Positions 52,998 through 61,093 of a DNA stretch of 64,000 nt are shown piece after piece. Position 1 is the first letter of the stretch, and each line of letters opens with the position of its first letter. Under the pieces are notes generated by a model that was not told the DNA's origin, did not search any database, and saw nothing but the letters and a program-made list of their open reading frames with translations. The position numbers and the translations under genes are program-made. The stretch lies in the NCBI GenBank assembly GCA_052400625.1, contig JBQTGH010000007.1. One strand, 5' to 3'. The stretch is from Thermophagus sp052400625 (GTDB taxonomy: Bacteria; Bacteroidota; Bacteroidia; Bacteroidales; Marinilabiliaceae).

Positions 52998-54449
52998 ATG
53001 CTGATGAATAACCACCTCACCTCGGAAGCTATTCAAAGCATTATCCATTCCGGAGAAGGCTATAATGCGGAATTTAAAGTTTGTGTGCCAAATAAACTCA
53101 AGGAGCTTAGTGAGGAAATATGTGCGTTTGCCAATGCAGCCGGAGGGGTTTTATTGATTGGGGTTGATGATGAAAATAAAATTTGCGGAGCTAAGATTGA
53201 TAATGCCAGACGCTCGTCTATTCAAAATGCGCTGAACGAAATAAACCCTCATATTCCAACTCAACTATATTCAGTTGAAATAGAAGGGAATACGGTATGG
53301 GTGATTGAAGTAGATAGTGGCACACAAAAACCTTATGCACTTTCCGGTGCCATTTATGTTCGGCAAGGCCCTAATACCCAAAAATTGACTACAGTGGAAC
53401 AGATGCGGGATTTTTTTCAACAATCAAATCGAATTTATTTTGATGAAGCCCCTTGCTCCAAATTTGACCCTCAAAAGGATATCGATGAAAATTGGTTTGA
53501 AGCCTTTCGTACGGAAAGTGGATTGTCTAAAACCATTTCACAAGAACAAATCCTTTACAACCTAAAACTGTTTTTAAATGATGGCTCTTTTAAAAAAGGA
53601 GGCGTTTTATTCTTTGGGACGGCACCTGAGCGGTTTATTGAGACTGCAGAAGTTCGTTGCCTTGCTTTTGAAGGAACCAATAAAACCCAGATCATTGATG
53701 ATAAGAGCTTTGGCGGGCCTTTGTTAAAACAGTATGAACACGCCATGCAATGGCTTAAAAGTAAATTAAATATACGATATGAGATTGAAGGTGGCGGTCC
53801 TCGTAAAGAAATTTGGGAAATTCCGGAAACGGCTTTAAAAGAAGCGCTGATTAACGCTTTGTGTCATCGTGATTATTATGACAAAGGAGCCAGAATTACT
53901 GTCGAGCTTTTTAAGGATAGAATCGAAATAACCAATCCGGGTGGGTTGACCAGTGCTATTTCTCCCGAAGATTTCGGGACGAAAAGTCACAGTAGAAATC
54001 CGCTTGTTTTTGGATTATTTGTGCGCATTCGCATGGTAGAGCAAGTTGGTTCAGGTATTGGAAGAATTAAAGACCAAATGAAAGCCGCAAAACTTCCTGC
54101 CCCACAGTTTAAAACGGAAGGGATGTTTACGGTTATTCTTCAACGTTTCGGAAAAAGTTCGGGAAAAAGTTCGGGGAAAAGTTCGGGGAAAAGTTCTTCT
54201 GATAGTTGGGCTGCAGTAAAACAACTACTGATTGAAAAAGCCACTTCAAAAATTGGCAAGAGTTCTTTAAAAATTTTGGAAATGGTCTATTACAATCAGT
54301 ATATAACCATTCCTGAAATGGCAAAGAAGTTAAATATCACTGAACGTGGGGTAGAAAAGAATATTCAAAAGCTCAAAGAACAAAAACTCCTTGTGCGTAT
54401 GGAGGGAGAAAGATCAGGATACTGGAAACTAATCATTCACAATTCATAA
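52998..54449 (+). CDS. AlbA_2/ATPase-type transcriptional regulator-like protein with GKSS repeat
   Basis: A 483-residue protein of the COG2865 kind: N-terminal AlbA_2 domain (about 15-130; EGYNAEFKVCVPNKLKELSE and ANAAGGVLLIGVDDENK), a C-terminal HATPase_c_4-like region (about 270-380; ALKEALINALCHRDYYDKGA and RIEITNPGG), and a winged helix near the end (ITIPEMAKKLNITERGVEKN). Residues about 385-401 are four tandem GKSS units coded by a 12-bp repeat at 54150-54197. The start may be 52998 or the second ATG at 53004; the bases around it (TTTTTATGCTGATGAATA) resemble the edge of the interspersed element. These proteins often occur near restriction and other defence genes; the exact role is unknown. 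Confidence 0.8.
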   Translation: MLMNNHLTSEAIQSIIHSGEGYNAEFKVCVPNKLKELSEEICAFANAAGGVLLIGVDDENKICGAKIDNARRSSIQNALNEINPHIPTQLYSVEIEGNTVWVIEVDSGTQKPYALSGAIYVRQGPNTQKLTTVEQMRDFFQQSNRIYFDEAPCSKFDPQKDIDENWFEAFRTESGLSKTISQEQILYNLKLFLNDGSFKKGGVLFFGTAPERFIETAEVRCLAFEGTNKTQIIDDKSFGGPLLKQYEHAMQWLKSKLNIRYEIEGGGPRKEIWEIPETALKEALINALCHRDYYDKGARITVELFKDRIEITNPGGLTSAISPEDFGTKSHSRNPLVFGLFVRIRMVEQVGSGIGRIKDQMKAAKLPAPQFKTEGMFTVILQRFGKSSGKSSGKSSGKSSSDSWAAVKQLLIEKATSKIGKSSLKILEMVYYNQYITIPEMAKKLNITERGVEKNIQKLKEQKLLVRMEGERSGYWKLIIHNS

Positions 54450-54466
54450 CGGATAATAAAAGACAA

Positions 54467-54757
54467 TGACTATACCATCATTAAAAGAAGACCACATATC
54501 ACAACTTCCGGCATTGTTTATCAATGTGCATCCCGGTTGTCGTCATCGAGTGCAAAAGCCCTAAGGTCAAAGTCCCAATAGATAAGGCCATAGAGCAACA
54601 TTTAAGAAATCAGCAAGAAGACGGAATTCGTTCATTATATCAATACTTCAATCTGGTTATAGGGTTAGCCATCCATGGGGCCGGATATTTATTAATAGCA
54701 CTACGGAAGGGAGAAAATATATTTGCAAGAACTCTGTTGTTTTATCCCCAAGAGTAA
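54467..54757 (+). pseudogene. Decayed fragment of a type I restriction enzyme R subunit (hsdR)
   Basis: From ATG 54467 the frame reads MTIPSLKEDHISQLPALFIN, the usual opening of HsdR-like proteins, then shifts and stops. In another frame, 54524-54757 reads PVVVIECKSPKVKVPIDKAI followed by EQHLRNQQEDGIRSLYQYFN and LVIGLAIHGAGYLL, which corresponds to the endonuclease core (ECKSP is the nuclease Glu-x-Lys) and the following region. A deletion between the two parts and the missing 800 or so residues make it non-functional. No hsdM or hsdS is present in the window. It lies 18 bases after the AlbA-type gene. Confidence 0.65.
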
Positions 54758-54789
54758 GTAGAATTATAACCCAATGGTTAGCAAGTGTC

Positions 54790-55582
54790 GGGAAAACCTT
54801 TCCCAAGTATTGGTATAACCTTTCCCTGGTCTTGGGATAAGCTTTTACATGGTGTCGGTATAACCTTATACCAGATGTTGGGATAAGCTTATACACGGTA
54901 TTGGTATAACCTTATACCTGGTCTTGGTAAAACCTTTCCTGGGTCTTGGGATAACCTTATCCCGGGTGTTGGTATAACCTTTCCCGGATGTTGGTATAAT
55001 ACTTTCCCGGAGTTACGGAAAACCTTGTGTCAACCGATTAAAGGATGGATGGTGATAATTCTCGAATCATTAATAATGTACAGGTTGTAATTCTCAATTT
55101 GGCCGATAGGGCATTTTTTGCCATTTTTGGGAAAACGGCCCTGAATGTTTGCATTTTTTAAATCATGAGGAAAAGCGTATCAACAGTTTCGGAAGTATTA
55201 AATTTTAGCGTTGAAGACGTTTGGAATACCATTACAGATAATAAAAATTGGCAATGGCGAAACGATCTTCAAAATATTAAGATATTAAATGATAATGAGT
55301 TTGTTGAGTATGGCAAGGGCGGTTTAGAAATTCGCTTTAATATAACCCGTAAAGAAAAGTTTAAAGTCTACCAATTCACGATGAATAGTAAATATTTCTC
55401 GGGAGAGTGGACAGGTTATTTTGAAAAATTATCGGATGAGAGGACAAGGATTACATTTACAGAATCCATAATCTATAAGAACCTTTTTCTGAAATTTTTT
55501 TCATCTCTCTTTATCAACCTTAAAGCTATTCAGGAGAAATATATTCGAGATTTGAAGAAGAAACTGTCCGAAACATCATGAA
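54790..55582 (+). repeat. Segmental duplication, second copy
   Basis: 54834-55582 is the second copy of 52068-52826: palindromic array to about 55015 (extra units also at 54790-54833), leader, and SRPBCC gene. Array units here include GGTAAAACCTTTCCTGG, absent in the first copy, and lack the TCTAAGCTTATACATAGC unit present there. It flanks the AlbA-type gene and the hsdR fragment on the right, giving a direct-repeat arrangement about 2.0 kb apart. Confidence 0.9.
55165..55581 (+). CDS. SRPBCC (START-like) family protein, copy 2
   Basis: A 138-residue protein that is about 95% identical by eye to the one at 52400. Differences include R/N at residue 33, K/N, C/Y and S/G in the first half, Y/N, M/E and M/I near the end, and the tail. 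The reading frame is intact in both, so both may be expressed. It is followed by a truncated higB; the duplicated segment ends about where the higB remnant begins, so the duplication or a later deletion probably removed the front of higB. Confidence 0.8.
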   Translation: MRKSVSTVSEVLNFSVEDVWNTITDNKNWQWRNDLQNIKILNDNEFVEYGKGGLEIRFNITRKEKFKVYQFTMNSKYFSGEWTGYFEKLSDERTRITFTESIIYKNLFLKFFSSLFINLKAIQEKYIRDLKKKLSETS

Positions 55583-55605
55583 ATGGGTGAATGGGGATGT
55601 GTTGA

Positions 55606-55701
55606 TTGGTCGTAAAATTCAATTTTGAGCATCAAATGGCATTTATCCGTTTCATAGCTACGCATGAAGAGTATGATAAGATCAATTCCAACCGTATTTA
55701 A
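55606..55701 (+). pseudogene. C-terminal remnant of a HigB-type toxin
   Basis: The 29-30 codons before TAA 55699-55701 read VKFNFEHQMAFIRFIATHEE followed by YDKINSNRI, matching by memory the C-terminus of HigB-type mRNA interferases (FIRFIGTHxEYDKI). In frame, a TGA at 55603-55605 stops anything upstream, and no start codon is present. The rest of the toxin is absent: the sequence upstream is the end of the duplicated SRPBCC segment. The next gene is the matching antitoxin, two bases later. Confidence 0.7.
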
Positions 55702-55703
55702 TA

Positions 55704-56081
55704 ATGGTGGTTATGTTATTGAAGCCAATTAAAACAGAATCGGATTACATAGCTGCCCTGAAAAGGTTGGAAGACCTTTTCGATGCAAAGCCGGGGACAC
55801 CCGAGAGCGATGAGTTGGAGATTCTTGGATTATTAGTAGATGAGTATGAAAAGAAACACTATCCGATTGAGGCGCCGGATCCTGTTGAGGCTATAAAGAT
55901 ACGGATGGAGGAAATGCATCTGAGACAGGTGGATTTGGTTCCGGAAATCGGCGGTAAAAGTCGGGTGTCCGAAATCCTAAACCGTAAACGAAGACTGACG
56001 GTAGAAATGATTCGAAAGCTCTCTACCCGATTGAATCTGCCAGCCGATTTGCTGGTGCGGGATTATCAATTGGTCAAATAA
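55704..56081 (+). CDS. higA: HigA-type antitoxin (helix-turn-helix)
   Basis: A 125-residue protein: an N-terminal part with an alpha-helical HigA-like leader (YIAALKRLEDLFDAKPGTPESDE cut here into helices) and a C-terminal helix-turn-helix of the XRE kind (KIRMEEMHLRQVDLVPEIGG and KSRVSEILNRKRRLTVEMIR). The HigA family normally neutralises HigB and represses the higBA operon. Here its toxin is truncated, so the antitoxin is an orphan. ATGs at 55704 and 55713 are both possible. It is followed by a 139-bp tandem repeat array. Confidence 0.85.
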   Translation: MVVMLLKPIKTESDYIAALKRLEDLFDAKPGTPESDELEILGLLVDEYEKKHYPIEAPDPVEAIKIRMEEMHLRQVDLVPEIGGKSRVSEILNRKRRLTVEMIRKLSTRLNLPADLLVRDYQLVK

Positions 56082-56119
56082 GGGACTTCGGTAATTTTCT
56101 TTATAGTACAGTTATAATA

Positions 56120-56801
56120 TTTGGCGCCAGCATTTGTTCAATTTCATCTCCACGAATACCATCTTTATCCACGCTTAAATGGTTTAAAATGAATATGAAT
56201 CATCTTTAATCTTGCATCTGAAAATCTATTATTCTGGAATCTAATCATCTATTTCAAAATTGGGGTCTGCTTTTGTTCAATTTCCTATCCACGAATATTA
56301 TCATTCCCCACGCTTAAATGGTTTAAAATGAATGTGAATCATCTTTAATCTTGCATCTAAAAATCTATTAATCTGGAATCTAATCATCTATTTCAAATTT
56401 GGCGCCAGCTTTTGTTCAATTTCCTATCCACGAATACTATCATTCCCCACGCTTAAATGGTTTAAAATGAATGTGAATCATCTTTAATCTTGCATCTAAA
56501 AATCTATTATTCTGGCATCTAATCATCTATTTCAAAATTGGCGCCAGCTTTTGTTCAATTTCCTATTCACGAATACTATCATTTCCGATGCTTAAATGGT
56601 TTAAGATGAATGTGAATCATCTTTAATCTTGCATCTAAAAATCTATTAATCTGGCATCTAATCATCTATTTCAAAATTGGCGCCAGCTTTTGTTCAATTT
56701 CATATCCACGAATACTATCTTTACCCACGCTTAAATGGTTTAAGATGTATATGAATTTTATCTTACATCTAATAATCTATTAATCTAGTATCTAATATTT
56801 C
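56120..56801. repeat. Tandem repeat array, 139-bp unit, five copies
   Basis: Units begin near 56120, 56259, 56398, 56537 and 56676; the word CGCTTAAATGGTTTAA recurs with an exact period of 139 (ATGCTTAAATGG in copy four). Other shared words are TTGGCGCCAGC (TTGGGGTCTGC in copy two), TTTTGTTCAATTTCCTATCC, GAATCATCTTTAATCTTGC and AATCTATT(A/T)ATCTGG. The last unit is cut short at the lysC start. The run fills the entire spacer from higA to lysC; no gene is present. The ATCTAAT-type words recur at 60412 and 62570. Confidence 0.92.
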
Positions 56802-58061
56802 ATGCAGGTATCCAAATTTGGCGGGGCATCGGTGAAAGATGCCAATGCTGTGCGTAATTTAGTGCGAATTGTTGAGGGTTTGGAAAAACCACTCGTGGTG
56901 GTGATATCGGCCATGGGGAAGACCACCAACGCCATGGAAGCGCTGGTAGAGAGCTATTTCTCCGGCAACGATGCGGAGCTGAAGGAGCGGTTACGGAACA
57001 TAATCGCCTATCATGAAAAAATAGCAAAAGACCTGTTCGGGGAGGTTGATATCCCCGAATTGCGTCCTTTTTACGACTGTGTGGAATCGCTATCTCAGCG
57101 TTTGGAACAGCAACCATCCTTGCACTTTGATTACGAATATGATCAGATAGTTTCGTACGGGGAATTGTTTTCCACCTTGCTGGTAAGTGCTTTCCTTAAG
57201 CATTCGGGCTTCAGGGCTGCATGGGTGGACGTTCGGCAGATCTTGAAAACCGACGATTTGTATCGCGATGCCAATGTCAATTGGGCGCTGACTACCCAAC
57301 TGATGCAGGAAGCCTTCAGTTTTGATGAGACAGACCTCTATGTTACTCAGGGTTTTTTGGGGGGTACCATGAGTAATATCACCACCACGCTGGGACGTGA
57401 AGGGTCCGATTACACGGCTGCCGTCATCGGCAACGTGATGAATGCAGAAAGGGTCACTGTATGGAAAGATGTGCCCGGCGTGTTGAATGCCGACCCGAGA
57501 ATCTTCCCCGATGCCCAAAAGATTGATGCGCTGTCGTATGCCGAAACCATTGAGCTCTCCTATTACGGAGCCCAGGTGATCCATCCCAAGACTTTAAAGC
57601 CGCTTCAGAATAAACAAATCCCGCTGTACGTGAAATCTTTTCTGAATCCCCATTTTTCCGGAACCACTATTCAGCAACAAGGGGAGGAGCCTACCCTGCC
57701 GGTTTATATTCTTAAGAAAAATCAGGTGTTTCTGACACTTTCACCACGCGACTTTTCCTTTATTACGGAAGGTAACTTAAGTGACATACTGGCCATGTTT
57801 GGGAAATACCATGTCAGAATCAACCTGTTGCAAACTTCGGCGTTGAATTTTACCGCTTGCGTGGATAACCGAAGGGAACTGATGCCGTTGATGGAGAAAT
57901 TGAAAGAGACAATGATTCTCCGATACAATGATCATGTGGAGCTTCTGACAATAAGGTATTACACGCAAAGCGTGATTGACGAAAAACTTAGCGGCCGAAC
58001 GGTTATCGATTCGCAAATCACCCGCAAGAATGCCCGGTTTGTGATTAAAACGGAAGCTTAA
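56802..58061 (+). CDS. lysC: Aspartate kinase (monofunctional)
   Basis: A 419-residue kinase for the first step of the aspartate family (lysine, threonine, methionine, diaminopimelate). VSKFGGASVKDANAVRNL is the N-terminal phosphate-binding motif, VVVISAMGKTTNAMEAL and TLGREGSDYTAAVIGNVMNA (substrate binding) follow, with the KDVPGVLNADPR loop. A short regulatory ACT-like end is present (LSDILAMFGKYHVRINLLQT), but no homoserine dehydrogenase, so it is a monofunctional LysC type. It stands at the end of the 139-bp repeats, whose last copy touches its start codon, and is convergent with pncA, 15 bases apart. Confidence 0.93.
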   Translation: MQVSKFGGASVKDANAVRNLVRIVEGLEKPLVVVISAMGKTTNAMEALVESYFSGNDAELKERLRNIIAYHEKIAKDLFGEVDIPELRPFYDCVESLSQRLEQQPSLHFDYEYDQIVSYGELFSTLLVSAFLKHSGFRAAWVDVRQILKTDDLYRDANVNWALTTQLMQEAFSFDETDLYVTQGFLGGTMSNITTTLGREGSDYTAAVIGNVMNAERVTVWKDVPGVLNADPRIFPDAQKIDALSYAETIELSYYGAQVIHPKTLKPLQNKQIPLYVKSFLNPHFSGTTIQQQGEEPTLPVYILKKNQVFLTLSPRDFSFITEGNLSDILAMFGKYHVRINLLQTSALNFTACVDNRRELMPLMEKLKETMILRYNDHVELLTIRYYTQSVIDEKLSGRTVIDSQITRKNARFVIKTEA

Positions 58062-58076
58062 CCGTTATCCCCGGTC

Positions 58077-58691
58077 TTAGATGATTTCATCGGATCGCAG
58101 CAGAGTAGCCCCTCTTTTTTGCATGTCGGCAAAGGCCCTGGCCGTGTCGTCGGGTTGCAGATTTACCCCCTTGGTGGCGTCGGTCACCAGAATGGTTTCA
58201 TACCCCAGTTCGAGGGCGTCTTTCACGGTAAAATAGACACAAACATCGGCAGCCAGGCCTGTAACATACAGTCGTTTTATTCCTTTATGACGAAGGTAGT
58301 TGTGAAGCTCTGTTTGAATGCGGCGACCATTATCAAAGAAGGCGCTGTATGAATCCACCGTAGGGTCCGAGCCTTTTAATATCACTTTTTGAATGAGCCC
58401 GTGGTTGAGAAGCGGGGATAATTCGGCCCCCGGACTGCCTTTTACGCAATGGTCGGGCCACAATATCTGGTCGAGTCCATGCAGCTTGATGACCTCTCCG
58501 GGCTTTTGTCCCGGGTGATTGGAAGCGAAACTGCCATGATTGGCGGGATGCCAGTCTTTAGTGGCAATGATATGTTTAAATCGCGGCTGGAGCGCATTAA
58601 TTACCGGAATGATTTTATCCCCATCGGCCACTTCGAGAGAGCCACCCGGCAGAAAGTCGTTTTGTACATCCACGATCAGTAAAGCATCCAT
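58077..58691 (-). CDS. pncA: Nicotinamidase / pyrazinamidase
   Basis: A 204-residue hydrolase that turns nicotinamide into nicotinate. The catalytic triad is visible: Asp in LIVDVQNDFLPGG (D8), Lys in IIATKDWHPANHGSF, and Cys in VTGLAADVCVYFTVKDALEL. Metal ligands lie in the DWHP segment. It is transcribed leftward, and the next gene upstream in the same direction, 131 bases away, is pncB, so the two probably form an NAD salvage pair: PncA makes nicotinate, PncB uses it. Confidence 0.95.
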   Translation of the reverse strand: MDALLIVDVQNDFLPGGSLEVADGDKIIPVINALQPRFKHIIATKDWHPANHGSFASNHPGQKPGEVIKLHGLDQILWPDHCVKGSPGAELSPLLNHGLIQKVILKGSDPTVDSYSAFFDNGRRIQTELHNYLRHKGIKRLYVTGLAADVCVYFTVKDALELGYETILVTDATKGVNLQPDDTARAFADMQKRGATLLRSDEII

Positions 58692-58822
58692 GATTTGTTC
58701 TTTTTACGGATATCAATTTTTGGTTTATCCCCAAATTGTTTTTAAAGGTTAGTTATATCTTTTCTGTTCTTCATGGGCAAAGCGTTTTTATGAATGCTTA
58801 CCCATCAGTGTTAAAACGGTAG

Positions 58823-60319
58823 CTACCTGTTTCGAGAATGTCCATTTCGGGATTCTTCTTTATATTTGAGTATCAATTCCAATCTACGTTTATAGAGTCC
58901 TTCTTCCAATCCTACAGGGTAGCTGTGCGGGTTAATAAAACGCTTGATGGTTTTATCTAACAATTGAAGCTGTTCCGATGTTCGTTTTTGGAGGTCATGA
59001 ATATTTTCTTTTTGATAAATACATTGACCTTTTCTGAACACCGGCATAAGCAGGTCTTTACATTCCAGATTTTGTTTGTCCAGGACTTTCGACCGTGTCG
59101 GATCGGCGGGGTCAATAATTTTAATCCTTCCCGAAAGATCGGTCTGTTCGTCGTAGATCATATCACCGACCATCAGACCTTCTTTGAAAAACCTTTTAAC
59201 TTTTTGAACACCGGGAATGTTGACTTTGATCGACTGTTCGGATAGTTTTATTCGATCGTCCCATTGGCCTTCTCGGTTTTGGATGGCCGATAGTTTATAG
59301 ACACCTCCCAGTGCGGGCTGATCGAAGGCTGTGACCAGTCTGGTGCCGATGCCCCAGCTGTCTATTTCGGCCTCCTGTTGTTTCAGACTCGCCAGGATAT
59401 ATTCGTCCACGTCGTTGCCACCTACAATCTTCAGATGTCCCAGCCCGGCATTTTTGAGCTTTTTGCGAGCCAGTTGGCTCAGGTAAGCCAGGTCGCCCGA
59501 ATCTAATCGTATGCCGGCAATTTTGTATCCTTTGGCTTCCATTTTTTGGGTTACGGTGATGGCTTTGTCGATGCCTTTAGGGGTATTATAGGTGTCGACC
59601 AAAAAAGTGGTGTTGTTGGGCAACGCGTTGGCAAAGGCTTCAAAGGCTTCGAGCTCGTCGTCAAAGGCTTGTACCCAGCTGTGGGCATGCGTTCCTAAGA
59701 CCGGAATGCCGAATTTTTTTCCGGCCAGTACATTGGAGGTGCCGGCACATCCCCCGATAAAAGAGGCACGGGTGGCCGCCAGTGATCCGTCAATCCCCTG
59801 AGCACGTCTTAATCCGAACTCCATCACCGGATCTCCCTTGGCGGCAATGTTGATTCGCGCCGACTTGGTGGCGATCAGCGTCTGAAAATTGATGAAATTG
59901 AGAAGCGCCGATTCAATCAACTGGCATTGCAGAATGGGACCTTTGACTCTTACCAACGGCTCATGTGGAAAGACAACAGTGCCTTCGGGGATGGCATCAA
60001 GGTCACACTCGAATTTCATATTTTTAAGGTAGTCGAGGAATGCCGGTTCAAAGATGGGTTTTTGATCATTCCCCTTGATGCCGGCAAGATAGCTGAGATC
60101 TGAATCCGAAAAATGGAAATCATTTAAGTAGTCGATCACGTATTCCAATCCGCAGCTTATGGCAAAGCCTCCGTTAAAAGGATTATTGCGGAAAAAAAGA
60201 TGGAAGACCGCAGGTCGGTCGTGCATGTTGTTTTTCCAAAATCCGTAGCCCATGGTCAGCTCATAGAAGTCGGTGAGCAAGGCTAAAGAACCTTTATAGG
60301 TGTTTTTTAAAATATCCAT
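58823..60319 (-). CDS. pncB: Nicotinate phosphoribosyltransferase
   Basis: A 498-residue enzyme that joins nicotinate to PRPP in the Preiss-Handler pathway. YKGSLALLTDFYELTMGYGF is the conserved start, FRNNPFNGGFAISCGLEYVI follows, with GTHAHSWVQAFDDELEAFEAF and VDTYNTPKGIDKAI in the core and IAGIRLDSGDLAYLS near the PRPP site. The ATG at 60317-60319 (MDILKNTYKGS) fits the family; an upstream ATG at 60358 would add 13 residues without support. It precedes pncA in the same direction. Confidence 0.92.
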   Translation of the reverse strand: MDILKNTYKGSLALLTDFYELTMGYGFWKNNMHDRPAVFHLFFRNNPFNGGFAISCGLEYVIDYLNDFHFSDSDLSYLAGIKGNDQKPIFEPAFLDYLKNMKFECDLDAIPEGTVVFPHEPLVRVKGPILQCQLIESALLNFINFQTLIATKSARINIAAKGDPVMEFGLRRAQGIDGSLAATRASFIGGCAGTSNVLAGKKFGIPVLGTHAHSWVQAFDDELEAFEAFANALPNNTTFLVDTYNTPKGIDKAITVTQKMEAKGYKIAGIRLDSGDLAYLSQLARKKLKNAGLGHLKIVGGNDVDEYILASLKQQEAEIDSWGIGTRLVTAFDQPALGGVYKLSAIQNREGQWDDRIKLSEQSIKVNIPGVQKVKRFFKEGLMVGDMIYDEQTDLSGRIKIIDPADPTRSKVLDKQNLECKDLLMPVFRKGQCIYQKENIHDLQKRTSEQLQLLDKTIKRFINPHSYPVGLEEGLYKRRLELILKYKEESRNGHSRNR

Positions 60320-60468
60320 TTTCCGGTTTTTAATATGTTTTGCAGACGCTCCGACCATTTGAGTGTTTAATGTATTTTAAAATCAATGGTCTATGTCTTC
60401 TGCATTTTATAGCTTAAATCTAAAAATCTATCTTCTATCCGTCATTTACAAATTAAACTTCAACATTC

Positions 60469-60966
60469 TCAATCAAACTTCACCACAAAACCCGCCTTAT
60501 AGGCAATGAAATTCCCCTTGTTGTCATATACCGGCCAGGCCAGAAGCACCGATTGAACTTCTTTAATCATTCTGTTACTGACGGTGTCGAGATGCCAAGC
60601 CTCCTCAAATTGAAGCTGAGAGACTTTATCCCGGTCAAAACCTCCCGATGCCTCCATTTCTCGTAGCTTTTCTGTGCTGAGAGGTTGGTCGGTAAAATAG
60701 TCACATGCCTGTGCTTTACCCTGATAGACCGACTCGAAAAGCAAATTGATCATGCGTTGGCGCTGAAGGCGTTTTAATCGCTGATCGGCCCAGGTGTCGG
60801 TGGTGTCAAGGTTGACAATATCTACCGGGTAAATGATGGTGTCGGCCAGCTCTATCCCCGTTAAAGGGGAGTTGGACGAAGAGGAGGAAGGATTGTTTTT
60901 TCCACAGGCAGCCATGAATATCAAGGGAATCAAGATGATTAATGGAACGAATGGTTGGTGTTTCAT
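60469..60966 (-). CDS. Lipoprotein of unknown function
   Basis: A 165-residue protein with a lipoprotein signal (ILIPLIFMAAC, Cys at residue 21), then a short Ser/Asn-rich spacer (GKNNPSSSSSNSP), and a helical part with TDTWADQRLKRLQRQRMINL and a possibly beta-rich end (SVLLAWPVYDNKGNFIAYKA). I do not recognise the family. It is transcribed leftward and lies between pncB and pyrC with gene-free spacers of 110-127 bases. Codon use is like its neighbours. Confidence 0.7.
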   Translation of the reverse strand: MKHQPFVPLIILIPLIFMAACGKNNPSSSSSNSPLTGIELADTIIYPVDIVNLDTTDTWADQRLKRLQRQRMINLLFESVYQGKAQACDYFTDQPLSTEKLREMEASGGFDRDKVSQLQFEEAWHLDTVSNRMIKEVQSVLLAWPVYDNKGNFIAYKAGFVVKFD

Positions 60967-61093
60967 ATTGGATTCTATTTGGAGACGGATTTATCCCGCC
61001 TTGACAATCTATTATTATCCTAACTGATTAACGACGTTTGACAATCGGTATGTTTTAAGCAGAGACAGATGCCAATCCATCTCTATTATTATA

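Noticed and set aside
56120..56801. CRISPR array
   Set aside because: The unit is 139 bp and the whole unit repeats; there are no short repeats with unique spacers and no cas genes.
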